Positions 15,539-23,572 of a DNA stretch of 64,000 nucleotides are shown here, piece by piece (the stretch's first letter is position 1; every line of letters starts with the position of its first letter). The stretch is taken from contig NZ_QLLY01000009.1 in NCBI RefSeq assembly GCF_003259365.1, forward strand, positions 249,259 through 313,258. The letters are read 5' to 3'. The position numbers and the translations under genes were made by a program. The notes beneath the pieces are model-generated. The model was not told where the DNA came from. It did no database searches and saw nothing but the letters and a program-made list of their open reading frames with translations. The stretch comes from Streptomyces sp. PsTaAH-137 (lineage in GTDB: Bacteria; Actinomycetota; Actinomycetes; Streptomycetales; Streptomycetaceae).

Positions 15539-16735
15539 TTGATAGACCCTGCCGTGCGCCGGCGCCGTCAGGCCCTGTACCTCTTCTTCTTCCTCAACGG
15601 CATCGCCATGTCCTCCTGGGTCACCCGCACCCCGGACGTGCGCGACGAACTCGGCGTGTCGACGGCCCAGATGGGTCTCGTCCTCTTCGGCCTCTCCGTC
15701 GGGGCCATGGCCGGCATCCTGTGCTCCGGACGCTTCGTGTCGCGCTTCGGCACCCGGCCCGTGATCGCCCTGGGCACCTGGCTGATCGTCGCCGCCGTCG
15801 TCGTCATCGGCGCGGGCAGCGTCCTCGCCTCCGCGCCCCTGGTCACCGCGGGACTGTGCCTGTTCGGCGCCGGCACGGGAGCGGGCGAGGTGGCCATCAA
15901 CGTGGACGGGGCCGACGTCGAGCGCATCACCGGCCGGGCGGTCCTGCCCACCCTGCACGGCTGCTTCAGCCTCGGCACGGTGGTCGGCGGACTCGTCGGA
16001 ATGGCGGCCACGGCCGCCGACGTACCCGCCCACTGGCACCTCGCCGTCGTCGCGGTCGTGGCCACCGCGCTGCTGCTGTACGCGCTGCGGTCCGTGCCCG
16101 TCGGGATCGGCGTCAGCGCCGAGCGGGCGACGCCGGAGAAGGTGCGGCGCTCCCGGCCGCAGGTCTGGAAGGACCACCGGCTGCTGCTGATCGGCGCCAT
16201 CGTGCTGGCCATGGCCCTGGCCGAGGGCGCGGCGAACGACTGGCTGCCGCTGCTCATGGTCGACGGCCACGGCCTGAACGCGGCGGCGGGCTCCCTCGTC
16301 TACGTCGGGTTCGCCGCGGCGATGACCACGGGCCGCTTCTGCGGCTCCTACTTCCTCGACCGCTTCGGGCGGGTGGCGGTCGTCCGGGCGAGCGCCGTCT
16401 CCGGTGCCGTCGGGCTCGTCCTGGTGATCTTCTCGGACAGTTCCGTCGTGGCCGCGATCGCCGTGCTCTTCTGGGGCCTCGGGGCCTCGCTCGGCTTCCC
16501 GGTGGCCCTGTCCGCGGCCGGCGACTCGGGCCCCGACCAGACGGCCCGGGTCTCCCTCGTCGCCATCATCGGGTACGTGGCGTTCCTGGTCGGCCCGCCG
16601 GCCCTGGGCTTCCTGGGCGAGCACTACGGCCTGCGCTCGGCGATGGTCGCGGTCCTCGTGTTCGTGGCCGGTGCCATTCTGCTGGCACCGGCCGCCGACA
16701 CCCGTACCCGCGAGCCCGCCGCCGTGGACGCGTAA
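15539..16735 (+). CDS. MFS transporter
   Basis: About 398 residues with twelve predicted spans. It starts with RRRRQALYLFFFLNGIAMSSW and has the MFS loop GRFVSRFGTRPVIALG after span 2. A second charged loop, GSYFLDRFGRVAVVRA, lies in the C-terminal half. I chose TTG 15539 because GGAG sits 6 nt before it and the protein then begins just before the first span. An upstream ATG at 15491 is in frame but lacks a ribosome site and crowds the operator. The substrate is unknown; the TetR and ROK neighbours would fit a sugar or drug exporter. Confidence 0.88.
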   Translation: MIDPAVRRRRQALYLFFFLNGIAMSSWVTRTPDVRDELGVSTAQMGLVLFGLSVGAMAGILCSGRFVSRFGTRPVIALGTWLIVAAVVVIGAGSVLASAPLVTAGLCLFGAGTGAGEVAINVDGADVERITGRAVLPTLHGCFSLGTVVGGLVGMAATAADVPAHWHLAVVAVVATALLLYALRSVPVGIGVSAERATPEKVRRSRPQVWKDHRLLLIGAIVLAMALAEGAANDWLPLLMVDGHGLNAAAGSLVYVGFAAAMTTGRFCGSYFLDRFGRVAVVRASAVSGAVGLVLVIFSDSSVVAAIAVLFWGLGASLGFPVALSAAGDSGPDQTARVSLVAIIGYVAFLVGPPALGFLGEHYGLRSAMVAVLVFVAGAILLAPAADTRTREPAAVDA

Positions 16736-16789
16736 CCGGGACTCGGCCGGCGGGCGCGGGCGGCACCGCCCGCGCCCGCCGGAACCCTG

Positions 16790-17671
16790 TCAGGGCTGGA
16801 TCTTCTCCAGGTCCGCCAGCAGGGCGGGGTGCCTGGGCTCCCAGCCGAGCGCCTCGCGCGTGTGGGCGCTGGAGGACGGCTGGTCTGTCTCGAAGATCGT
16901 GCCGAGCGGGCCGTAGGTCTCCGTCGGCACCGACCGGACCGGAACGTCCAGTCGGCGTCCGATGACCGCGGCGATGTCCCGCACCGCGTCCCCCTCGTCG
17001 GCCACGGCGTGCCAGGCGCTGCCCGCCGGCGCCTGCTCCAGGGCGAGGCGGAAGAGGACGGCGGCGTCGAGCGCGTGCACGGCCGGCCAGCGCTGGGCGC
17101 CGTCGCCCGGGTAGCCGGACACGCCGCTCTGGCGCGCGATGTTGGTCAGCAGGCCCGCGAAACCGCCCGTGCCCTCGTTGTGGACCGTGCGCGGCAGCCG
17201 CACCGCCGAACTGCGCACCCCCTGCGAGGCCAGACCGAGCGCCCGCATGACCGCGACGCTGCGGCCGCCCACGGGGCCGTCCGTCGGCAGCGGATCCGCC
17301 TCGGTGGACGGGCGGCCCGCCGCGACCGGCGTACCCGAGACCGTGACCAGCGGCCGGTCGCTGCCGACGAGCGCGTCGCCCAGGGCGGCGAGCGCGGCAC
17401 TCTCCTCGGCGACACCCCGGGCCAGGGCCTCGGGGCTGCTGAAGTCGTTGCTGAACGCGAGGTGGACGACCCCGTCGGTCTCGGCGACACCGGAACGCAG
17501 CACGTCCAGATCGGCGAGCCCGCCCCTCAGGGACTGAGCGCCGGCGGCCTCGGCGGCCGCCGCGGAGGTCTCGGAGCGGGTGAGCGCGAGGACGGAGTGA
17601 CCGTTGCCGAGCAACTCGGCGACGACGGTGGAGCCGATCAGGCCCGTGCCGCCCGTGACGAAGACGCGCAT
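16790..17671 (-). CDS. NAD(P)-dependent epimerase / SDR-family oxidoreductase
   Basis: A 293-residue atypical SDR. The Rossmann motif GGTGLIG is at residues 7-13. A typical YxxxK pair is not seen where expected, so it is more like the NAD-binding reductases than true epimerases. ATG 17671 follows GAGGAG; an earlier ATG at 17686 lies inside the ribosome-site region. It is divergent from a TetR gene with two matching operators between them. The product probably handles a xenobiotic or carbonyl compound sensed by that TetR protein. Confidence 0.85.
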   Translation of the reverse strand: MRVFVTGGTGLIGSTVVAELLGNGHSVLALTRSETSAAAAEAAGAQSLRGGLADLDVLRSGVAETDGVVHLAFSNDFSSPEALARGVAEESAALAALGDALVGSDRPLVTVSGTPVAAGRPSTEADPLPTDGPVGGRSVAVMRALGLASQGVRSSAVRLPRTVHNEGTGGFAGLLTNIARQSGVSGYPGDGAQRWPAVHALDAAVLFRLALEQAPAGSAWHAVADEGDAVRDIAAVIGRRLDVPVRSVPTETYGPLGTIFETDQPSSSAHTREALGWEPRHPALLADLEKIQP

Positions 17672-17702
17672 GAGGTCTCTCCTCAAAGTGATGGAACCCC
17701 AA

Positions 17703-17759
17703 GTGATGGGAGTCTTGTCCCATCACCGTACACCGGTGATGGGACAAGACTCCCATCAC
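17703..17759. promoter_or_regulatory. Twin TetR operators forming a 26-bp-arm inverted repeat
   Basis: Two copies of GTGATGGGA-N6-TCCCATCAC lie at 17703-17726 and 17736-17759, centres 33 bp apart. The 6-bp spacers are GTCTTG and CAAGAC, reverse complements of each other, so the whole element is also one larger perfect inverted repeat. A half-site GTGATGG is at 17689-17695. It sits 13 bp from the TetR ATG and 31 bp from the oxidoreductase ATG. Confidence 0.92.
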
Positions 17760-17772
17760 GTAGGATGGCGGC

Positions 17773-18351
17773 ATGGCACGGTGGGAAGCAGGTTCACGCG
17801 AACGGCTCGTCGTGGCCGCCGTCGACCTGTTCACCGAGCAGGGCTACGACGCCACGACCGTCGCGCAGATCTCCGAGCGCGCGGGGGTCACCAAGAGCAC
17901 CTTCTTCCGGTACTTCCCCGACAAGCGCGATCTGCTGGTGGCCGGTCAGGAGACGCTGAGCCGGCTGCTCGTCGAGGGCATCTCGGAGGCGCCCGCCGGT
18001 GCGAGTCCGTTGGAGGCCGTCGCCGCGGGTCTGGAGCGCGCGTCTGGCGCCATGGGTCCGCAGAATCGTGAGCTCGCCCCGCGCGTGAAGGCCGCCGTCG
18101 CCGCCAGCACCGAGTTGCAGGAGCGCGACGCGCTCAAGATCGTCAGCCTCACGGCTGCCATGATCGAGGCCCTGGAGGCGCGCCGGATCCCCGGCGAAGT
18201 CGCCGCCGTGGCGGGGGAGTTGGGGGTTCTCGCGTTCAAGCGGGGACTCGCGCAGTGGTCCGAGGGGGAGCGCGGCGGCGGTGAGGAGCTGGCCCGGTGC
18301 GTTCTGGAGGCGCTGGCGAAGCTGCGGGCGGCGGTCGCCTCGCTGGGGTGA
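17773..18351 (+). CDS. TetR-family regulator of the adjacent oxidoreductase
   Basis: A 192-residue TetR repressor. The helix-turn-helix is in TTVAQISERAGVTKSTFFRYF (about residues 28-48), with the typical FPDKRDLL after it. The strong twin operators immediately upstream imply autoregulation and control of the divergent SDR gene. The C-terminal part is alanine-rich, with no motif that tells the ligand. Confidence 0.93.
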   Translation: MARWEAGSRERLVVAAVDLFTEQGYDATTVAQISERAGVTKSTFFRYFPDKRDLLVAGQETLSRLLVEGISEAPAGASPLEAVAAGLERASGAMGPQNRELAPRVKAAVAASTELQERDALKIVSLTAAMIEALEARRIPGEVAAVAGELGVLAFKRGLAQWSEGERGGGEELARCVLEALAKLRAAVASLG

Positions 18352-18479
18352 GGCGGACGGCGCGTTCCGTTCCCGGTGATCACTCCCGTACGCCCGCTAC
18401 GGAGTGTGTGTGATCCGGTACGTTCCGTGGTGTCAGCGGGTGGCGATACGAGCGACCCGCGCCATGGAGAGGATCCACC

Positions 18480-18773
18480 ATGATGCGACGCACCGCTCTG
18501 ACCCTCGGGGCGCTGGCGGCCGCGGCGACCCTGGCCGTCGCGGTACCGGGCTCGGCCTCCGCGGCCGAGGGCATCCTGGTCGTCGACGGGGTCAATCACG
18601 TCGACCCGAGCGGGTGCTACGCCGTCGACCGCTTCCCCTCGTCCGTCGTCAACAACACCGACGCCATCGCAGAGGTCCACACCGGCCCCGACTGCACGGG
18701 GCAGGTGGAATGGCTCGTCTACCCGGGCGAGACGTACCCCACGGAAACGGCGCGGAGCGTCTTCGTCCTCTGA
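18480..18773 (+). CDS. Small secreted protein with one predicted disulfide
   Basis: 97 residues. A basic start (MMRRT), a hydrophobic core and the cleavage site SASA-AEG near residue 28 form a good Sec signal peptide. The mature part, about 69 residues, has just two cysteines (GCYAVD and DCTGQ), likely one disulfide, and ends abruptly after SVFVL. Such proteins are common in streptomycetes and mostly of unknown function. GAGAGG precedes the ATG at 18480. Its stop is followed directly by a heptamer repeat array. Confidence 0.8.
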   Translation: MMRRTALTLGALAAAATLAVAVPGSASAAEGILVVDGVNHVDPSGCYAVDRFPSSVVNNTDAIAEVHTGPDCTGQVEWLVYPGETYPTETARSVFVL

Positions 18774-18815
18774 CTGCGGACTGCGGACTGCGGACTGCGG
18801 ACTGCGGACTACGGA
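18774..18815. repeat. Heptamer tandem repeat (CTGCGGA), five exact units and one variant
   Basis: Five exact CTGCGGA units run from 18774 to 18808, directly after the TGA of the small secreted protein. A sixth unit, CTACGGA (18809-18815), has one G-to-A change that supplies the TAG stop of the convergent HTH gene. The exact units therefore fill the whole gap between the two stop codons. Confidence 0.92.
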
Positions 18816-19360
18816 TGGGGGAGAGGAGTGGTGGCCATCAGGTGGCCGCACACGATCCACATCCCCACGGCCGCCGTCGTCCAACGGAATCTGCGCAGAC
18901 GCGCGGGCGACACCGGATCGGGCGCCCGCCCCACGGGCCGTCCGGGCGCCGAGGGCGCGGCCCCGCGCAGCACGGTCGACACGGCGCTCGCCGCGGCGGC
19001 CGAGCCCGATCGTGCGCGTGGAGTACGTGGAGTACGTCGAGCACGCGGAGTGCGGGGTGCCGGTGGTTCCGCGGGCGGGGGAGTGCCGGTGCAGGAGGGT
19101 CCCGGCACGAGGCCGTGCGCGAGGCCGCTGAGGAACGCCGCGTACGCCGCCCTGCGCTGCCCGCGCGGTGCGGAGCGCCCGGCCTCCCAGGAGCGGACCG
19201 TCGCCGCCGTCACCCCGAACGCCTCGGCCACCTGCTCCTCGCTGAGCCGCCACGCGCGGCGCAGCCTGCCGCGTTCCTCGGGGGCGGGCAGCGGGTCCTG
19301 GCCGTCGCTGCGGCGGGGATGGGAGGGCATGGGCCGTCGGGCGATGAGTTCGATCGTCAT
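18809..19360 (-). CDS. XRE-like helix-turn-helix protein with Pro/Arg-rich tail
   Basis: 183 residues. A helix-turn-helix of XRE type is seen in WRLSEEQVAEAFGVTAATVRSW (about residues 36-57). It is followed by a low-complexity stretch repeating PRTPRAR-like units (about residues 102-116), then Arg-rich sequence and a short hydrophobic end (AAVGMWIVCGHLM) that might be membrane-associated. The DNA-binding part is convincing. The C-terminal half looks disordered and its length may vary by repeat slippage. The target is unknown. Confidence 0.65.
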   Translation of the reverse strand: MTIELIARRPMPSHPRRSDGQDPLPAPEERGRLRRAWRLSEEQVAEAFGVTAATVRSWEAGRSAPRGQRRAAYAAFLSGLAHGLVPGPSCTGTPPPAEPPAPRTPRARRTPRTPRARSGSAAAASAVSTVLRGAAPSAPGRPVGRAPDPVSPARLRRFRWTTAAVGMWIVCGHLMATTPLPHP

Positions 19361-19438
19361 GACCGTATGACAACGCGACAGTGCCTCATGTGATGAGGTG
19401 TCAGGATATGCACCCGTACGGCCCAGTCGACCCGTCCG

Positions 19439-20425
19439 CTACCAGCGGTTCCGGGCTTCCTCGGCCCAGCCGACCAGTCCGTCGAGATCCGTCCTGGTGC
19501 CGTCGTCGGTGAGCGCCCAGCCGCTGAAGTGGCCGAAGCACTGGTGCGTCTCGTTCGCGACGACACCCAGGTTCGTGCGGGCGGCCTTCTCGTGGAACGG
19601 GCGGAAGGTGATGTCCACCCGCTCGCCGCCGATGTGCCACGGCGCAAGCCAGTTCGAGCGGTCGTAGCTCCAGCGCAGTTCCTCGCCGATCTTGTGCAGG
19701 CGGCCGTCGACGAACAGGGCGTTCTCGGTGCTGCCCGTGCCGTCGGTCCATCGGCCACCCAGCTGGATCGCCCGGCCGGGCCCGCTGCCCGCCGCCCAGT
19801 TCCACGTGATCGAGTACGGCCACTTGCCGCGGCCGTGATCGAGCACGGCGAACGCCTCGGGACCGCCCACCTCGTAGCTCCGCCCGTGCAGGCTCAGAGT
19901 GCCGCACACCGGCCGGCCGATGTCCTTGACGGTGTACTGGAACCGGGTGTCGCTCCACGGCACGACCACCCCGAGCGACTCGTGCCCCGGCGGCAGTGGC
20001 ACCTCCACGTCGAGCCGCACACCGGGGCCCGTCGCGTGGATCGCGGAGCCGTCCGCGGACTGCGCGATGTCGATCTGGAGACCGCCGCCATGGGCGCGCA
20101 CCTCGCCCTCACCGCTGCGTACGGGCAGTGCCGTGCCCCGCGCGAACGGCACCACGGCGTCCGTGCTCGTCTCCCGCCCGGTCGCCCGGTCGAGGACGTA
20201 GAGCCCGTGCACCCCCGCGTAGTCGAGCGACGACACCACGATGCCGACGATGTGCTCCGGAGTGACGATGCCCCAGTACTCCCAGCGCTTCACCCGCCCC
20301 CAGCCCCGCAGATTGGCGGTGTGCAGGGGGCGCCGCGTCCAGCCGACCGCGTCCGGGTTCAAGCGTCCGTCGGGACGGCACAGCTCGACGGGAGACGTCA
20401 GCTCGCGCCCGCCCTGCGGAGTCAC
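19439..20425 (-). CDS. DUF2804 family protein
   Basis: A 328-residue protein that I recognise as DUF2804 from the motifs AFAVLDHGRGKWPYSITWNWA and GRWTDGTGSTENALFVDGRLHK. No signal peptide or membrane span is visible. The fold has been likened to lipocalin-like, carotenoid-hydratase-type sheets, but the activity is unknown to me. It starts with GTG at 20425, overlapping the STAS gene stop in GTGA, so translation is coupled to that regulator. Confidence 0.82.
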   Translation of the reverse strand: MTPQGGRELTSPVELCRPDGRLNPDAVGWTRRPLHTANLRGWGRVKRWEYWGIVTPEHIVGIVVSSLDYAGVHGLYVLDRATGRETSTDAVVPFARGTALPVRSGEGEVRAHGGGLQIDIAQSADGSAIHATGPGVRLDVEVPLPPGHESLGVVVPWSDTRFQYTVKDIGRPVCGTLSLHGRSYEVGGPEAFAVLDHGRGKWPYSITWNWAAGSGPGRAIQLGGRWTDGTGSTENALFVDGRLHKIGEELRWSYDRSNWLAPWHIGGERVDITFRPFHEKAARTNLGVVANETHQCFGHFSGWALTDDGTRTDLDGLVGWAEEARNRW

Positions 20426-20829
20426 TGCGCGTCGGGTGTCGAGGCCTGGTCGCTGCCGAGTCGTCCCTGGAGTTCGTGGACGCGCCGCAGGCCCTCGGCG
20501 CGGCTGTCGGTCATCTCCAGCGCCTCACCGGCGCCGGTGATCTCGAAGAGCCTGTCGACGGCCGGGTGGTAGGGGCCGCTCAGCACGAAGGGCCTCGGCA
20601 CCGCCTGGTGCTCGTTGTAGGCGCGCAGGATCACGTTCAGCGTCGTGCTGTCGGCGAAGGTGAGGCCGGCGAGGTCGAGGAGCGTACCGGTGGTGCCGGT
20701 GTCCCCGCGCGCGCCGGAGAGGGCGAGATAGGCCTCGGCCTCGTCCGTGAGGTCCATGTCGTCACGGAAGGAGACCACGGTCACCCGGTCCTGCCGGGTG
20801 ACGTCGATTCTCTGTCTGTCGGAAACCAT
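20422..20829 (-). CDS. STAS-domain anti-sigma factor antagonist-like protein
   Basis: A 135-residue protein with a STAS fold: VTVVSFRDDMDLTDEAEAY, then LLDLAGLTFADSTTLNVIL, which matches the RsbV/SpoIIAA phosphorylation loop with Ser61 as the likely site. In such systems the dephosphorylated form binds an anti-sigma GHKL kinase. A GHKL protein of that kind is encoded divergently 159 bp away. It is translationally coupled to the DUF2804 gene. No sigma factor gene is next to it, so the partner may be elsewhere. Confidence 0.85.
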   Translation of the reverse strand: MVSDRQRIDVTRQDRVTVVSFRDDMDLTDEAEAYLALSGARGDTGTTGTLLDLAGLTFADSTTLNVILRAYNEHQAVPRPFVLSGPYHPAVDRLFEITGAGEALEMTDSRAEGLRRVHELQGRLGSDQASTPDAQ

Positions 20830-20988
20830 CCGCTGACCTTCCCACAGGTTCCTGGAGGTGTGATCAGCAGATCCCCTTTTCCCGTCCGGAGCGACCGGAT
20901 CCGGCGAGTGTTGGACGGACGGGTGCGGGGAAAGCGAGAACTGTGGCGGCACGAGGTGCGACATGTACGGGAAAGGACCTACGACCAT

Positions 20989-21378
20989 ATGAGCGCGGCC
21001 CAGGCACTGGAAACGGATGAGATCAGTTGTGCGGACGCCCGGGTGGCGGTCCGCGCGGCACTGGCCGAGGCGGGTCCTGGACTGCCACCGGCGCGGGCCC
21101 GGCAGCTGAGTGAGGACGCGCTGCTCGTGGTCAGCGAGCTGGTGACCAACGCCCTCGTGCACGCGGGCGGGGCCACACGGCTCGAGGCCGAGGTGGTGGA
21201 CGACGAGTTCCGGCTGCGGGTGAGCGACGCGAGCCGGACCGCACCGCAGCGGGTGCGCACCCGCAAGGGAAGCCCCGGCGGGTACGGCATGGTGGTGATC
21301 CAGCGGCTCTGCTCCCGCCTGGACGTGGAGCTCGGCCCCGAGGGAAAGACGATCACCGCCGCACTGTCACTGCGGTGA
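20989..21378 (+). CDS. GHKL ATP-binding protein, anti-sigma (RsbW-like) type
   Basis: A 129-residue HATPase_c domain. The N box is VSELVTNALVHAG (Glu50, Asn54). The G1 position reads DASRTAP instead of DxGxG, and the G2 box is SPGGYGMVVIQRL. ATG 20989 follows AAAGGA. It is divergent from the STAS gene, which suggests an antagonist/anti-sigma pair. Streptomycetes carry dozens of these; the degraded G1 box may weaken ATP turnover. Confidence 0.85.
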   Translation: MSAAQALETDEISCADARVAVRAALAEAGPGLPPARARQLSEDALLVVSELVTNALVHAGGATRLEAEVVDDEFRLRVSDASRTAPQRVRTRKGSPGGYGMVVIQRLCSRLDVELGPEGKTITAALSLR

Positions 21379-21401
21379 ACGACACCCTCTGTCAGACCCC
21401 G

Positions 21402-22595
21402 TCACCGCCGCCCCAGCCGCAGAGGAAGATCGGTCAAGCCGCGCAGCAGCGTGCTGCTGCGCCAGGTGAGCGTCGCCGGGTCCGTGGCGAACGCGACCTC
21501 CGGACAGCGCGCGAGGAAGCGCCGCAGCGCCGTCTCGGCCTCCATCCGGGCCAGGGGCGCTCCCAGGCAGTGATGCAGCCCGTGCCCGAACGCGATGTGC
21601 GCGGGACCGGTGCGACGCAGGTCGAAACGGTCGGGGTCGGAGTAGTGCGCGGGGTCCCGGGACGCCGCCGCCAGACTGACCAGGACCGCGTCGCCTGCCG
21701 CGATCGACGTCCCCGCCAGCTCCAACGGCTCCGAGGCGAACCGGAACGCGGTGGAGTGGACCGGTGCCCGATGGCGCAGGGTCTCCTCGACGGCGGCGGC
21801 CGTGAGTGAGGGATCCGCCCGCACCATCGCCAGCTGGTCGGGGTGCGTGAGAAGACCGAACAGGGTCGCCGAGATCAGATGGACGGTCGTCTCGTGCCCC
21901 GCGACGAGCAGCAGGAAGACCATCCCGATGAGTTCATCGGCGGCGAGGCCGCCGTCCTGCCCCGCCACGGGCAGTTCGGCGAGAAGTGTGCCGTCGGGAT
22001 CGGCGGCCTTCCGCGCGACCAAGTCGCCTATCAGCCCGGCGAGTTGCGCACCGGCCGCAGTCGCCGCCGCTTCCGAGGTGGGCATCACCAGCTCCCGCGA
22101 CCAGGCGTGGAAGGCGTCGCGCCCGCCCTCGGGCACGCCGAGCAGTTCGCAGATCACGGCGACCGGCAGCGGCAGCGCGTACCGGTGGACCGCGTCGACG
22201 GTCCCCTGCTCGGGCAGATCGGCGAGAAGCGCGTCCGCGAGGGCTTCGACGCGCGGGCGCAGCGCGGCGATCCGCCCGGGGGTGAAGTGCCCGGCGACCA
22301 GGCCGCGCAGCCGCGTGTGGTGCGGAGGATCGCTCTGCAGCATGTTCCGCCCGAGGGCGTGACCGCCGTCGGTGTCCCAGGTCGCCGAGTGCCGGATGTC
22401 GTTGCTCAGCCGGGGATCGGTCAGCGCCTGACGCGCCGCGTCCCGGCTCACGACGAGCCAGCTCTCGCCGCTCCCGGGAACGAGCACGCAATGGACCGGG
22501 CCGCGCGCCCGCAGCGCCGCGTACACGGGGTAGGGGTCGCGGGCCGGATCGTGCCCGGCGGGGGCAAGTTCTTCCAGCGTGGGTGCCGATGACAT
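21402..22595 (-). CDS. Cytochrome P450
   Basis: A 397-residue soluble bacterial P450. The heme cysteine is Cys343 in FGHGLHHCLG, the I-helix oxygen-activation motif is LLVAGHETT, and the K-helix ExxR is EETLR. No ferredoxin or reductase gene adjoins it. It lies 16 bp after the patatin gene on the same strand, so the two form an operon probably controlled by the TetR gene next door. The substrate is unknown; a lipid or macrolide-like compound would fit, but this is a guess. Confidence 0.95.
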   Translation of the reverse strand: MSSAPTLEELAPAGHDPARDPYPVYAALRARGPVHCVLVPGSGESWLVVSRDAARQALTDPRLSNDIRHSATWDTDGGHALGRNMLQSDPPHHTRLRGLVAGHFTPGRIAALRPRVEALADALLADLPEQGTVDAVHRYALPLPVAVICELLGVPEGGRDAFHAWSRELVMPTSEAAATAAGAQLAGLIGDLVARKAADPDGTLLAELPVAGQDGGLAADELIGMVFLLLVAGHETTVHLISATLFGLLTHPDQLAMVRADPSLTAAAVEETLRHRAPVHSTAFRFASEPLELAGTSIAAGDAVLVSLAAASRDPAHYSDPDRFDLRRTGPAHIAFGHGLHHCLGAPLARMEAETALRRFLARCPEVAFATDPATLTWRSSTLLRGLTDLPLRLGRR

Positions 22596-22611
22596 GGGGT
22601 CGCTCCTCGGT

Positions 22612-23463
22612 TCAGGCGGTCAGGAGGTCGTCGATCGAGCCGGACGCGGCGAGCGTCCTGCCCTGCGCGTGACCGGCGCGGGCGGCGCCGGCCCTGCGGT
22701 GGTCCGCGGTCATGTCCCTCCCCATGGCGCGGCGTGCCGCCGCGTCGGGCGTGACGAGCGTGACGTGGCTGCCGGCCGCCGTCAGCGCGGCCGCCTGCCG
22801 CTCGGCGTGCGGGTGCGGTCCGACCGCGGACGGCAGGGGGACCACGGCCAGCACGCGCCGGTGACCGCGGGCCAGTTCCAGCGGTGCGGTCGAGCGGCAG
22901 CCGCCGTCCATCCACCGCCGGCCGGCCACCGTGATGGGCGGCCACACCACGGGGACGGCGCAACTGGCGGCGACCGCTTCGAGGAGCGTGACCCCCGACT
23001 CCCGGCCGAAGGCGTCCGGCTCTCCCGAGGCGGCGTCCACGACCGCGACGCGCAGCGGGCGCTCCGGCCAGTCCTGTACGCCGCTCAGCAGGATCCGCAC
23101 CGTGTCGAGGACCGCGGACTCCGGGACGGCCCGCGCGCGCAGCGCGGCCCGGCCGAGGCGGCGCACGGAGCGCTCGGGGTCCCTCGACCCGAGTGCCGCC
23201 CACAGGAACCGGAGCGTCTGGCCGGTCGTGACGTCGAGGTCGATGCGGTCCGCGCCGGCGAGCTGACGCTCGTACAGCTCCTGCGGCGACCGGCCGGACA
23301 GGAGCCGGGCGCCGAAGACGGCGCCCGCCGACGCGCCCGCCGTCAGGTCGACGTCGGTCGGATCGACTCCGGCGCTCGCCAGCCCGGCCAGGACGCCGAC
23401 CAGCCACGCCCCGCCCACGGGCCCGCCGCCGCCCAGCACCAGTGCCCTGCCCTCGTCTCCCAT
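22612..23463 (-). CDS. Patatin-like phospholipase
   Basis: 283 residues. The oxyanion loop GGGGPVGGAW, the nucleophile Ser45 in GASAG and the catalytic Asp186 in WMDGG form the Ser-Asp dyad of patatins. Cytoplasmic, no signal peptide. It precedes the P450 gene by 16 bp and is divergent from a TetR gene with two palindromic operators between. It probably hydrolyses an acyl ester; the shared operon suggests it acts on the same lipid class as the P450. Confidence 0.92.
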   Translation of the reverse strand: MGDEGRALVLGGGGPVGGAWLVGVLAGLASAGVDPTDVDLTAGASAGAVFGARLLSGRSPQELYERQLAGADRIDLDVTTGQTLRFLWAALGSRDPERSVRRLGRAALRARAVPESAVLDTVRILLSGVQDWPERPLRVAVVDAASGEPDAFGRESGVTLLEAVAASCAVPVVWPPITVAGRRWMDGGCRSTAPLELARGHRRVLAVVPLPSAVGPHPHAERQAAALTAAGSHVTLVTPDAAARRAMGRDMTADHRRAGAARAGHAQGRTLAASGSIDDLLTA

Positions 23464-23481
23464 GGCTCACCCTTCGCTAAA

Positions 23482-23540
23482 CGGGGAGTGCTCCCCGGTT
23501 CGCTGGGACGATAGCATCATTACCGGGGACCACTCCCCGG
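23482..23540. promoter_or_regulatory. Two palindromic TetR operators
   Basis: CGGGGAG-TG-CTCCCCG at 23482-23497 and CCGGGGA-N4-TCCCCGG at 23523-23540 share the half-site GGGGA/TCCCC. They lie between the divergent patatin and TetR starts. The first is 19 bp from the patatin ATG, the second 33 bp from the TetR ATG, so each may serve one promoter. Confidence 0.8.
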
Positions 23541-23572
23541 ATGTGGTGTGGAGAACGGCGAAGGAGAACGAC

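Noticed and set aside
18774..18815. Heptamer array as CRISPR or regulatory iterons
   Set aside because: Units are directly adjacent, 7 bp, in a convergent 3' region with no replication or phage gene nearby.
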